Source: Oscillospiraceae bacterium (GTDB lineage: Bacteria; Bacillota; Clostridia; Oscillospirales; Ruminococcaceae). From it: 64,000 nucleotides of DNA. Position 1 is the first letter of the stretch. Every line of letters starts with the position of its first letter. Under the pieces are notes generated by a model. That model had not been told where the DNA came from, searched no databases, and was given only the letters and a program-made list of their open reading frames with translations. Position numbers and translations under genes: made by a program. The stretch spans positions 163,265 to 227,264 of the forward strand of contig CAAGBS010000038.1 in assembly GCA_900768125.1 (NCBI GenBank). Reading direction: 5' to 3'. Of this stretch, positions 40,805 through 49,800 are shown in pieces.

Positions 40805-41443
40805 TCAGCGTTCACCGGTGATGGAATATACCACCCATTCCGCAATATTCGTTGCATGGTCAGCTATTCGTTCGAGATACTTTGCTGCCATAAGCAGATC
40901 CATGAAGTATTCCGCGTCGCCGGAATCGCTGCGCACCATATCGATAAGTTCCTGCTTTACCTCCAGGAAGCGCTTGTCAACCTTGTCGTCTGCCGCGATA
41001 GCCTCTCTTGCAAGCGCAACGTCCTTCTTCACGAAAGAATCAACGCTCATCGTCACCATGCTTATCGCTTCGTTAGCCATATCCGAGATGTGCACTTTTC
41101 CCGCAAGTTCCGTGGAATGCACGAACCCCGCTATCTCCGCGATATCCTGCGACTGGTCGCCGATACGTTCCATATCGGATATCATCTTGAGCGCGGAGGA
41201 AACGCTCCTCAGGTCGCGCGCCACCGGCTGCTGGTGAAGCAGAAGCTTCATGCACAGCGCCTCTATGTCGTGCTCCATGTGATCTGTCTCTTCCTCGTTG
41301 TCGTTGACCTTGGCTATCATTTCCTCAGTCTTTTCATCGAACAGCGCCTTAACTGCACATGCAATGCTTTCCTCGCAAAGAGCGCCCATCTTGATAAGCT
41401 CAACGTTGAGCTGCTCCAGCTGCTCGTCAAAACGGTTTCTCAT
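40805..41443 (-). CDS. phoU: Phosphate transport regulator PhoU
   Basis: A 212-residue all-helical protein made of two PhoU repeats. Typical segments are the start RNRFDEQLEQLNVELIKMGAL, then MEHDIEALCMKLLLHQQPV and MKYLERIADHATNIAEWVV-like ending (here AKYLERIADHATNIAEWVV). Acidic clusters NDNEEETDHME bind metal in known structures. PhoU links the Pst transporter to PhoR and dampens kinase activity when phosphate is plentiful. It lies 13 bases after pstB. Confidence 0.95.
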   Translation of the reverse strand: MRNRFDEQLEQLNVELIKMGALCEESIACAVKALFDEKTEEMIAKVNDNEEETDHMEHDIEALCMKLLLHQQPVARDLRSVSSALKMISDMERIGDQSQDIAEIAGFVHSTELAGKVHISDMANEAISMVTMSVDSFVKKDVALAREAIAADDKVDKRFLEVKQELIDMVRSDSGDAEYFMDLLMAAKYLERIADHATNIAEWVVYSITGER

Positions 41444-41456
41444 AATATGCCCCCTA

Positions 41457-42203
41457 TCAGCCGAAACGTCCGGTTATGTAGTCTTCGGTGCGCTGGTCCT
41501 GCGGTGAGGAGAATATCTTGTCGGTGTCCGCGTATTCAACGACCTCGCCCAGCAGGAAAAATGCAGTCTTGTCGGAAATTCTCGCCGCCTGCTGCATGTT
41601 ATGAGTTACCATAACTATAGTATACTCCTTTTTCAGTTCGATTGCAAGGTCTTCTATCTTGGAAGTTGAAATAGGGTCAAGCGCGGAAGTCGGCTCGTCC
41701 ATCAGCAGCACTTCCGGCTCCACTGCCAGCGCCCTTGCTATGCAGAGTCTCTGCTGCTGTCCGCCGGAAAGTCCCAGCGCGGATTTTTTCAGGCGGTCTT
41801 TAAGTTCGTCCCATATCGCTGCGTCGCGGAGGGATTTCTCAACGATGTCGTCGAGCTTCACCTTGGAGTGTATTCCATGTGTGCGCGGTCCGAAAGCGAT
41901 ATTGTCGTAAACGCTCATCGGGAACGGATTTGGCTTCTGGAACACCATTCCAACGCGCTTGCGCAGCAGGTTGACGTCCATCTTGCCGTAGATGTCCTCG
42001 CCGTCAAGGAGAAATTCGCCGGTAATGCGGCAGCCTTCAACCAGGTCGTTCATGCGGTTTAGGGATTTCAGAAGGGTGGATTTTCCGCAGCCGGACGGTC
42101 CTATGAACGCGGTTATTTTGTTTTCCGGTATCTCAAGGTTTATTCCCTTGAGCGCCTTGAAGTCGCCGTAGTAAAGTTCGGCGTTCCTGATATCGAATTT
42201 CAT
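41457..42203 (-). CDS. pstB: Phosphate ABC transporter ATP-binding protein
   Basis: A 248-residue ATPase that powers phosphate import. It has Walker A GPSGCGKSTLLKSLNRMNDL, the Q-loop region FQKPNPFPMSVYDN, signature LSGGQQQRLCIARALA, Walker B LLMDEPTSALDP and the switch His in MVTHNMQQAARIS. These are the exact family sequences of PstB. AAAGGATAACGAC precedes the ATG, four bases after pstA. It belongs to the pstSCAB-phoU-phoB-phoR run. Confidence 0.97.
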   Translation of the reverse strand: MKFDIRNAELYYGDFKALKGINLEIPENKITAFIGPSGCGKSTLLKSLNRMNDLVEGCRITGEFLLDGEDIYGKMDVNLLRKRVGMVFQKPNPFPMSVYDNIAFGPRTHGIHSKVKLDDIVEKSLRDAAIWDELKDRLKKSALGLSGGQQQRLCIARALAVEPEVLLMDEPTSALDPISTSKIEDLAIELKKEYTIVMVTHNMQQAARISDKTAFFLLGEVVEYADTDKIFSSPQDQRTEDYITGRFG

Positions 42204-42207
42204 GTCG

Positions 42208-43143
42208 TTATCCTTTCTTTTTCGCTATCCGGCGCTCGATAAGGTCGGAAATGAGATTGATGATGAATGTAAGGGCAAGCAGCACTACTGCGGAAGCGAA
42301 AGCTTCATTCACATGCAGTCCCTCATTAGAGAGAATGTACATGTGCACTGTAAGCGTAGCCGCGGAGCTTCCCGAGCCAAGCAGCGAACCGGGAATGCTG
42401 TGACCGGAGCCTGATGTGAATATCAGCGCGGCGGACTCGCCGACTATACGTCCTATCGAGAGGATAACGCCGGACATTATACCTGGGATAGCGCTCGGAA
42501 GCACTACGCGGAAGACTGTGCGCATTTTTCCTGCGCCCAGTCCGAAGCTGCCCTCGCGGTAGCTGTCGGGGACTGCAAGCAGCGCCTCCTCAGTGGTGCG
42601 GATAACCAGCGGGAGTATCATCATCGCAAGGGTGATAACGCCCGCCAGCATGGAGAATCCCCAGCCGAACGAAATGTTGAACATCAGATATCCGAACAGA
42701 CCGAACACGATCGACGGAATGCCTGAAAGCGTCTCTGTAGTGACGCGTATTATCTTTACCAGCTTGTTTCCGCGCTTCGCGTACTCAACGAGGTACACCG
42801 CAGCAAAAACGCCTATCGGGACTGCGATGAGCAGCGTCATTGCGGTCATAATGAGGGTGTTTATTATCGCGGGCATCATGCTGACGTTTTCGGTGGTGTA
42901 TTCCCAGCTGAACTGCTCTGCAGTGAGGTGCGGAACGCCGTTTATCAGGATATACGCGATTATGAATATCAGCATTCCCACGGAGAACAGCGCCGCCAGC
43001 ATTACAAGTATCATCAGGACCAGCGACAGCGGGCTTCTGGTATACTGTTTCAGCCTTGCGCCGAAAGATACGCGGTTGATGTAGTCGACCGGCGCGGTGC
43101 TGGTCTTTCCATTTTCAGTTGTTGAAGCGGTCATGTCAGTCAT
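42208..43143 (-). CDS. pstA: Phosphate ABC transporter permease PstA
   Basis: A 311-residue membrane permease with six core helices and a longer polar N-terminus (about 40 residues). The family segment PLVIRTTEEALLAVPDSYRE and the coupling-helix region GAGKMRTVFRVVLPSAIPG, which contacts PstB, are clear. It forms the channel with PstC. The ATG overlaps the pstC stop by one base (TGATG). The N-terminal extension MTDMTASTTENGKTS is Thr/Ser-rich, and an in-frame ATG three codons in is possible. Confidence 0.95.
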   Translation of the reverse strand: MTDMTASTTENGKTSTAPVDYINRVSFGARLKQYTRSPLSLVLMILVMLAALFSVGMLIFIIAYILINGVPHLTAEQFSWEYTTENVSMMPAIINTLIMTAMTLLIAVPIGVFAAVYLVEYAKRGNKLVKIIRVTTETLSGIPSIVFGLFGYLMFNISFGWGFSMLAGVITLAMMILPLVIRTTEEALLAVPDSYREGSFGLGAGKMRTVFRVVLPSAIPGIMSGVILSIGRIVGESAALIFTSGSGHSIPGSLLGSGSSAATLTVHMYILSNEGLHVNEAFASAVVLLALTFIINLISDLIERRIAKKKG

Positions 43144-43991
43144 CAGTCCTTCCTCCTCTTGAGTGCGGAGAAGCAGAGGTTAATTATCAGAATGAATACG
43201 AACAGCACAACGCCGGTCGCGATGAGCGCTTCGCGGTGGAGTCCGCCGGCGTAGCCCATCTCTATTACGATGTTGGAAGTCATGGTGCGTATGCCGGAGG
43301 TTATGCTCTTAGGAATGATAGTCTGGTTGCCGGCTACAAGAATTACCGCCATCGTCTCGCCTATCGCGCGCCCTACGCCGAGGATTATCGCCGCGAGTAT
43401 TCCGGATTTCGCCGCCGGGAGAGAAGCGAAGAACACGCTGCGCTCATGCGTTGCGCCGAGTGCGAGCGCGCCCTCGTAGTAGCTCCTGGGGACGGCGTTC
43501 AGGGAGGATTCCGTGGTCTTGATAACGGTCGGAAGTATCATTATTCCGAGGAGTATCCCGGCGGTCAGCAGCGATTTACCGGAACCGCCGAAAAGTTCCT
43601 TCATTATCGGGACGATGACCACCAGTCCAAAGAAGCCGTACACGATAGACGGTATCCCGGCAAGGAGGTTTATCGCAGGCTTAACGAAGCGGTAAAGCCT
43701 CTTTGGGCAGTAATGCGACATGAAAATCGCGCACAGAATGCCTATCGGAACGCCTATCACTACCGCGATACCGGTAACGAGTATCGAACCGATTATCATC
43801 GGGAATATTCCGTAGTAGCCGCTGGAGGGCTTCCACTTGGTGCCGAACAGGAAGTCTGTGACTCCTATTTCGCCGATGGCAGGGATACCAGAGGCGAAAA
43901 GATACACGCATATCAGTACTACCGCAAGTATTGAAACGCACGCGCATATCAGGAACAGCGCATGCATTATGCCTTCTTTCACTTTTTGCAT
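43143..43991 (-). CDS. pstC: Phosphate ABC transporter permease PstC
   Basis: A 282-residue permease with six helices. Family features are FLFGTKWKPSSGYYGIFPM in the first loop, NLLAGIPSIVYGFFGLV, and the coupling segment ALGATHERSVFFASLPAAKS with VGRAIGETMAVILVAGN. It pairs with PstA in the membrane. GAGGT lies five bases upstream of the ATG. It starts 277 bases after pstS, a gap filled by a repeat and hairpins that may lower expression of the permease genes relative to the binding protein. Confidence 0.96.
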   Translation of the reverse strand: MQKVKEGIMHALFLICACVSILAVVLICVYLFASGIPAIGEIGVTDFLFGTKWKPSSGYYGIFPMIIGSILVTGIAVVIGVPIGILCAIFMSHYCPKRLYRFVKPAINLLAGIPSIVYGFFGLVVIVPIMKELFGGSGKSLLTAGILLGIMILPTVIKTTESSLNAVPRSYYEGALALGATHERSVFFASLPAAKSGILAAIILGVGRAIGETMAVILVAGNQTIIPKSITSGIRTMTSNIVIEMGYAGGLHREALIATGVVLFVFILIINLCFSALKRRKD

Positions 43992-44268
43992 AATAAACCT
44001 CTTTTGTAAAATTTCCAGAATGTGACTTTACATTTCCGTATTCATAAAAGTGCGCTGCACTTTAGCAGTAATGCCGCTGCGCAGCGCTTAAAGGGAAGTG
44101 CGGCAGGACGCCGCATAGCTGTCACCAAAAGCCCGTGTCTCCCCCAGTGGGGGAGGTGGCACGAAGTGCCAGAAGGGTTGACCGACAGAACACGGACGCC
44201 GGGCATCCGAGTGACAGCGTGGAGAAACCTATAGGAAAAGTGCGTCAGAAGCGCTGGAGTTCAGGCTG
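43992..44268. repeat. pstS-pstC intergenic region with dispersed repeat, copy 2
   Basis: No gene is seen. The core at 44138-44191 has tctcccccagtgggggaggt, the hairpin gcacgaagtgc, and then gaagggttgaccgacagaac, matching 17476-17531 except for the exchanged middle hairpin. AAAGTGC/GCACTTT (around 44046-44062) and CCGCTGCGCAGCGC-type palindromes lie nearby. Hairpins here could attenuate or stabilise the pst transcript. Confidence 0.6.
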
Positions 44269-45237
44269 TCAGCCCAGTTCGCTCCAGTTGTTGATCTCGC
44301 CGGTGTAGATTTTCATGATCTCATCGGAGGTGATGTTCTCGATGGGGTTCTCGAGGTTTACGATCACTGCGATGCCATCGTCGGCGATCTTCATCTCGGT
44401 AAGTCCTGCGTCAAGCTCTTCCTGCTTCAGTTCGCGTGAAGACATACCGATGTCGCACGTACCCTCGGTAGCGGAGGTGATACCAGCGCCGGAACCGGTC
44501 TGCTGAATGTCGATGGAAACATTAGGGTTGAGATTCTTGTATGCTTCGCAGAGTTTCTCCATGATCGGTCCTACGGAAGTGGAACCGTTGAGGGAGATCG
44601 CTCCGGAAACTCCGGAGGGAGTATATGCGCCCTTGGATTCGATAGAGATGTAACCGTTGTCAGAAATGATCTTCTGACCGTCATCGGACTCGATGAATGA
44701 GATGAGATCCTTTGCCGCAGCGTTGCCGTCAAGCTTCGCCTGCTGGTAGCATACGTTGAATGGTCTTGCAACCACATAGTCGCCGGACTTGATGTCGTCA
44801 ACGGAGCACTCAACGCCGTTTACGTCAAGAGCCTTAACAGTGTCGTTCAGGGAGCCGAGGGAGATGTAGCCGATAGCGTCAACGTTTCCTGCAACGCTCA
44901 TCATAACGCCGTTGGTGGAGTTGGATATCTCAGCGTCGCCGCGGGTCATGTCTTCCTTTTCGCCTGCTTCGTTCTTCTGTTCAATTCCCATCAGTTCTAC
45001 GAACGCACCTCTTGTGCCGGAGCCGTCCTCGCGGGAAACTACGGTGATGTCGGTGTCAAGCTTGGAAGCCGTAGTGCCGTCTGCTGCGGAGGAATCAGCC
45101 GCGCTGGAATCTGCGCCTGCAGCGGAGCTGTTGTCAGCAGCGCTGGAGGAAGTGGAAGAAGTATTGCCGGAGCAGCCTGCGAGTGCTGCTACCACGAGCA
45201 GTGCAGCTGCGCTTAAAGTGATCTTTTTTGTAGTCAT
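44269..45237 (-). CDS. pstS: Phosphate ABC transporter substrate-binding lipoprotein, circularly permuted
   Basis: A 322-residue lipoprotein (lipobox LAGC at Cys22, Ser/Ala-rich spacer to about 58) that should bind phosphate for PstCAB. All PstS motifs are present but in swapped order. The half that normally comes second, TVVSREDGSGTRGAF through AIGYISLGSLNDTVKAL to SDNGYISI, occupies residues 65-199. A linker ESKGAYTPSGVS follows. The half that normally comes first, GAISLNGSTSVGPIMEKL, QQTGSGAGITSATEGT, IGMSSRELKQ and IYTGEINNWSELG, ends the protein. The fold can be the same, because the two ends of a normal PstS lie near this junction only if permuted. AAGGAG precedes the ATG. Confidence 0.92.
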   Translation of the reverse strand: MTTKKITLSAAALLVVAALAGCSGNTSSTSSSAADNSSAAGADSSAADSSAADGTTASKLDTDITVVSREDGSGTRGAFVELMGIEQKNEAGEKEDMTRGDAEISNSTNGVMMSVAGNVDAIGYISLGSLNDTVKALDVNGVECSVDDIKSGDYVVARPFNVCYQQAKLDGNAAAKDLISFIESDDGQKIISDNGYISIESKGAYTPSGVSGAISLNGSTSVGPIMEKLCEAYKNLNPNVSIDIQQTGSGAGITSATEGTCDIGMSSRELKQEELDAGLTEMKIADDGIAVIVNLENPIENITSDEIMKIYTGEINNWSELG

Positions 45238-45307
45238 AGTGTTGTTCTCCTTAAATATACTGCGGTATCATGCCGCTTATCTTGTGATCTTTCCTTGTCA
45301 CAAGCAT

Positions 45308-45362
45308 ATTATATCAGGAGAATGTTAAATCCAAAAGTCACGTTATGTTAAATCTCTGTAAA
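45308..45362 (-). promoter_or_regulatory. pstS promoter with Pho-box-like direct repeats
   Basis: On the minus strand TATAAT (45308-45313) has no good -35 box. TTAACA repeats lie at 45323-45328 and 45346-45351, and a TTTACA at 45357-45362, spaced by 11 or 23 bases, as in PhoP/PhoB binding sites. A weak -35 plus helical-phase repeats fits activation by the encoded response regulator. Confidence 0.5.
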
Positions 45363-45386
45363 ACTTAACATTTCTTTTTTCCACGC

Positions 45387-45440
45387 AAAAAAATCTGCCG
45401 ATAAACCCTCGTCAGCACACGGACAAAATGTCATCGGCAG
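45387..45440 (-). terminator. Terminator of the P-loop kinase gene
   Basis: CTGCCGAT pairs with ATCGGCAG (45395-45402 and 45433-45440) around a long partly structured loop, followed on the minus strand by ATTTTTTT. Confidence 0.65.
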
Positions 45441-45469
45441 CCCGAAGCTGCATTTCTGCGGCGGAGTTA

Positions 45470-45985
45470 TCACAGGTCGATATCCACGCGGTATTCTTTA
45501 TCTATAAGTATATACTCCTGCCCCGCTTTCCGGCATTCATTCAGTATCGCGGAATTGTCCCGGATAAGCTGCTCCGGAGTGCACCCGCTGTCGTCAATGC
45601 GCTGCTCGACAACATTTGCGTGGGTCATTATATCGTCGAAATGCGTGCGGATATAATCCTCGCTCATCACAAGAAACACGCAGCGGATATGCTCAGCATA
45701 CTCCTGCGTGAAGCTGGCGCGCCAGTCATACGGAATATAACAGCCCTCAACAATAAGGTTTTGCTTGTTTTCCACGGCGGTCTTTATCATCTCGGAGACT
45801 ATCGGCCAGAGATATTCAGTCAGCCGGCTGTCTTCGCTCATCGGCGTAAGGTCCGTGTTTCCGCTGCGGATCAGCCCCATTTTCAGCAGGTCTTCCGAAA
45901 GACAGGGAAACCCGTATTTTTCAATAAGCCGCTGTGCAAGCAGCGTTTTTCCCGTATGGGAAGCCCCTGAAATAAGTACTATCAT
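45470..45985 (-). CDS. P-loop kinase-like protein (AAA/adenylate-kinase-like fold)
   Basis: A 171-residue single-domain P-loop protein. Walker A GASHTGKTLL lies near residue 7, and NLIVEGCYIPYDWRASF resembles the second acidic motif of small nucleotide or sugar kinases. A helical lid region rich in Glu and Asp follows. Similar proteins include 2-phosphoglycerate kinase-like and zeta-toxin-like kinases, but I cannot assign a substrate. GGAGGGAGCA precedes the ATG. It is a single gene between the NlpC/P60-like gene and the pst cluster, with its own terminator. Confidence 0.7.
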   Translation of the reverse strand: MIVLISGASHTGKTLLAQRLIEKYGFPCLSEDLLKMGLIRSGNTDLTPMSEDSRLTEYLWPIVSEMIKTAVENKQNLIVEGCYIPYDWRASFTQEYAEHIRCVFLVMSEDYIRTHFDDIMTHANVVEQRIDDSGCTPEQLIRDNSAILNECRKAGQEYILIDKEYRVDIDL

Positions 45986-45999
45986 TGCTCCCTCCTAAA

Positions 46000-46027
46000 C
46001 AAAAGAGGCTGACATAAAGCCAGCCTC
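46000..46027 (-). terminator. Terminator of the NlpC/P60-like gene
   Basis: GAGGCTG (minus strand, 46021-46027) pairs with CAGCCTC (46005-46011), followed by TTTTGTTT. Confidence 0.75.
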
Positions 46028-46034
46028 AGAACGA

Positions 46035-46676
46035 TCAGCTAATCGCTACTCCGCGATAGAAATGCTTTGTGTAATACCCGGTGGTTATGTCCACTTCCTT
46101 GACCTTGGTGCCGGGCATCAGGCAGGCGATCATTTTTCCGCCGCCGATGTATATCCCGCCGAACTCCGCCGCCGTTCCGCTCTCGGAAAAGAACACAAGG
46201 TCGCCCTTGCGAAGCTCACCGTATTCTATCGCCGTGCCCATCTCCGCCTGCTTGGAAACGCCGCGCGGGCAGGTGATGTATCCGTTCTCGCGAAGAACAT
46301 AGTAAATGAATCCGCTGTTGTCAAAGCCGTAGGCGGGAGATTCTCCACCGTCAACGAAATCAGTCCCTATCAGGGAGTTTGCAAGCGAAATAACGCTCTC
46401 AGCCGCCGGAGCTATTATTTCCTCACCGGTGCTTTCCTCCGGCTCAGCCGGGACAGTCGCGACCGGCTCCGGCTCGGATTCCTCCGGCTCGCTGCCTGAC
46501 GTTGTGCCGGGGGTCGTGTCATTGACGGTTTCCTCCGTCTGCTCCACTGTGGACGGCGAACTGCTCTCCGAGGAATATTTCCCCGCACTCACCGCTATGC
46601 ATATAACTATCACCGCAGCGCACACAAGCGCAACAATGCAGAATAATATGATCTCATTCCTACGGTTTCTTCTCAA
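46035..46676 (-). CDS. NlpC/P60-fold membrane-anchored protein lacking catalytic residues
   Basis: About 213 residues. A basic start LRRNRRNEI and one membrane helix (about 10-32) are followed by a Glu/Pro/Ser/Thr-rich linker (about 36-90) and an NlpC/P60 domain. The domain is recognisable by SLANSLIGTDFVDGG, YGFDNSGFIYYVLRE, ELRKGDLVFFSE and GGIYIGGGKMIA. Active members have GFDCSG and HVGIY. Here the nucleophile Cys is Asn (GFDNSG) and the His is gone (EFGGIY), so peptidoglycan hydrolase activity is unlikely. A binding or regulatory role at the wall is a reasonable guess. The start is probably TTG 46676 (AAGGCGG upstream); GTG 46718 is possible. Confidence 0.78.
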   Translation of the reverse strand: MRRNRRNEIILFCIVALVCAAVIVICIAVSAGKYSSESSSPSTVEQTEETVNDTTPGTTSGSEPEESEPEPVATVPAEPEESTGEEIIAPAAESVISLANSLIGTDFVDGGESPAYGFDNSGFIYYVLRENGYITCPRGVSKQAEMGTAIEYGELRKGDLVFFSESGTAAEFGGIYIGGGKMIACLMPGTKVKEVDITTGYYTKHFYRGVAIS

Positions 46677-46737
46677 TAACGGACACCGCCTTTCCCGATT
46701 TATGTAAAATAAAGTCACCTGCTGCTTGTCTTATTAT

Positions 46738-46767
46738 ATTATACAACAACTGCACTTAAAAATGCAA
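46738..46767 (-). promoter_or_regulatory. Promoter of the NlpC/P60-like gene
   Basis: TTGCAT (46762-46767), 18-base spacer and TATAAT (46738-46743) on the minus strand. Confidence 0.6.
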
Positions 46768-46832
46768 TATCAAATCGGTTACAATATTCTTACAAAATGG
46801 TTACAGAAATCATTTGTTTTGGATTCCAGCGT

Positions 46833-49800
46833 TCATTCAAACCTGAACCAGTCAAAATCAAACTTAGAACCCGGCATAAACACGAAACTGACGTCATTCA
46901 CGCCGAATATCTCCGGGATATCGAACCGCTGTTCCCTGCCGCCGCTCTGCGTAAATTCAAGCAGCACGGTCTTCTGCGAGCCGCCCGCCGGAGTGTACCT
47001 CAGCTGAATCTGATTCATCGGATTTCCGGTCACGCCGCTGATAACAAGCGATCTCGAGCCGGTCTCGCCGAAGTCAAGCCCCTCGTAATTGATGATGACG
47101 TTGTTGCCGATATCGGATACCCGCCTGCCGTTTATCCTGTAGTCGTCGCCGTAAACGCTGTCCGCTTCGCCGACCCAGTTGGTGTCGAACGCCCTCTGCA
47201 CCGGAACGAACGCGAACCCGCCGAAAATCACCCGGGTATCAATGACTACGCTTATGGTATGCACTCCGGTCAGCCGCTCGGAAAGCGGGAAGCTCTGCTC
47301 CGCGAATCCGCACCAGTGGCCGTTGTTGCCGAACTCCACCCTGCTTATCAGCCTGCCGCCGTCCGGGGCGACTTCCCAGATCTCCACCGGCATATCAAAG
47401 CATGTGCCGATGCTGAGCACGAGTTCATCAGTGCCGGTCTTACCGAAATCGACATCGTTGTAGGTCATGACCGTCCTGCCGTCAAAGTTTGACAGCGCGC
47501 CGCCCTCGATGATGTTGGTCGGGACATTCGAGCTGTCCAGCGTGCTCGCCGAGATGAAGCTGTAAGCGTCCCGTACTGCCGCGCCAAGCCCCTCGGCGGT
47601 GAACGGGATATCCGCGATGACCTGCGGGTGCTCCGCGCCGTTGTATATCATCGCCCTGACGAAAAATTCGCCGTCGCCCTTTGCGGTGACTACAGCTTTC
47701 CTGCCGCTGCCCTCAACGCTGGCAAGGTCGCTCGCAACGCCGTTCCTGCGAACTACGCTCCAGCTGATGTCGTCATAGGTGCAGCTTTCCGGCAGCAGCC
47801 TTGCGTGTATCTCCGCCGTGCAGCGCTCCGCGTTCAGTCTGTTGCTGCTGACCTCCGGAACTATCAGCCGGGCGGGAACTTCCATTGTGTAAGCCCGGCA
47901 CACCGCCGGGAACTTATTCTCAGTCACAACGCTGACGCCGCTGACTTCCCCGCATTCCTCGGAAGCAAGCCGTATCTCAGCGGCTTCAAGCCCCTCGGAG
48001 TACGCGCGGACGATTATCTCGCCGGGCTGGAGGGTGCTCTCTATCATCGCAAGGAGTTTTCCGGAAAACAGCCTGCGGTTGTCACTCTTATAGCTGTCGT
48101 AGTCCGTGGAATCGCCGTTATCCAGACCGACCAGTCTGCCCGCGCCGGAAACCTCGACTCTTACCAGGTTTCTCGCATTGCCCACCGGAATGCAGTTTCC
48201 ATCGACTGTAGATATCTCAACGAACGCGATGTCCCTGCCGTCCGCGAGGATAGTCTCACGGTCGGAAGTCATCACCACAGCCGCCGGGTCGGACGGCGTG
48301 TGCAGCACCTCGGAGCACTCCGAGCCGTCGGCGAAATGTCCCACCGCGCGGATAACTCCCGGCTCGAACGGAACGACAAAATGCGCCCTCATGTCCTGGC
48401 TGTGATCCAGTTCCATCACATGGCTGCCGACAGGCTTACCGTTCAGGAAAAGCTCCACGTCATGCGCGTTGCTGTATATCAGCACGTCTATTTCCTGCCC
48501 GGGAATGAAATCCCAGCAGGACGGAACGATGTGCAGTACCTTTTTCTGCTCCGGGCTTGTCCATACGCTCTGGTAGAAATAGTAGATATCCTTGGGGAAT
48601 CCTGCGGTATCGACTATGCCGAAATAGCTGTTTTTGGTATTGTATGGCGTGGGCTCGCCGATGTAGTCGAAGCCCGTCCAGATGAACTGCCCGCAGCAGT
48701 AGGGGCAGTCGCGGTCCAGCCGCCATGATTTCATCGCGGAACTTCCCCAGCCTACAACGCTGTTGTCAAGCGACGAGCACTGATAGTCCTCCCCGGTGAG
48801 CAGCGGAAGTTCCGCCGGAAATCTGTAAATTCCGCGCGAGCGCACTGCCGAAGCGGTCTCGCTGCCGTATATCACCCAGTCCGGGTACTTTTCGTGGTGC
48901 TCATCGTAGAGGTACTCGGAGTAGTTATAGCCCGCAAGTTTCACCACGTTGGAGCACTTCTGCGCATTCTCATCGCCCATGTAGTTGGAACCGATGGTTG
49001 GCGCTGCATTGCCCTTGGGGTCGTATTTCAGGACGTAATCGTAAAGCCGTTTTGTGATATCAAATCCGTGTGAGTCGATGGTGTCGTTTATCTCGTTGCC
49101 TATGCTCCACATAATTACGCATGGGTGGTTGCGGTCGCGCTCTACCCAGCTTTTTACGTCACGCTCGGCATGCTCGATGAAAAAGCGGTGATTGTCAAAC
49201 TCGGTCTTCGGCTTCTCCCACATGTCGAACGCTTCGCTGTCCACCAGCAGACCCATCTCATCGCAAAGCTGCACAAGCTGACGCGCAGGCATGTTGTGCG
49301 AAGTGCGTATTGCGTTGGCTCCCATCTCTTTCATTATGCGTAGCTGGCGTGCGAGCGCGGCTTCATTCAGCGCGGAGCCGAGCGCTCCGAGGTCGTGGTG
49401 CATACATACTCCGTGCAGCTTCATCTGCTCTCCGTTGAGCAGGAAGCCTTTCTCCGGGTCGAACTCAGCCGTGCGGTAGCCGAACGTCTCGTTCACGCAG
49501 TCGAGGAGAACTGAGCCGCGGTACAGGCTTATTCTCAGCGTGTAAAGTTCCGGGTTGTCTACGCTCCACAGCTGCGGGTCGGTGCTGCTGAAGCTCGCGG
49601 AAAACGTCTCGTGTCCGCCGTCAAAATGCGCTTCCAGACCGTAGCCGCCCATCGCTGCGCCCGCCGGGTCGAAGACCTCCAGCAGCATTCTGATATCCGA
49701 CGCTTCGCCGACAACATCAGTCTCGACCTCGGTAGTCCAGCCGCCCTCCGGCTGGGGCTTGGAGTGGATATACACGCCGTTCGTGCGGATATAAGTCAGC

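Noticed and set aside
47628..48728. A 366-codon open frame antisense to the GH2 gene
   Set aside because: Shadow of the GH2 coding sequence, which has all catalytic motifs.
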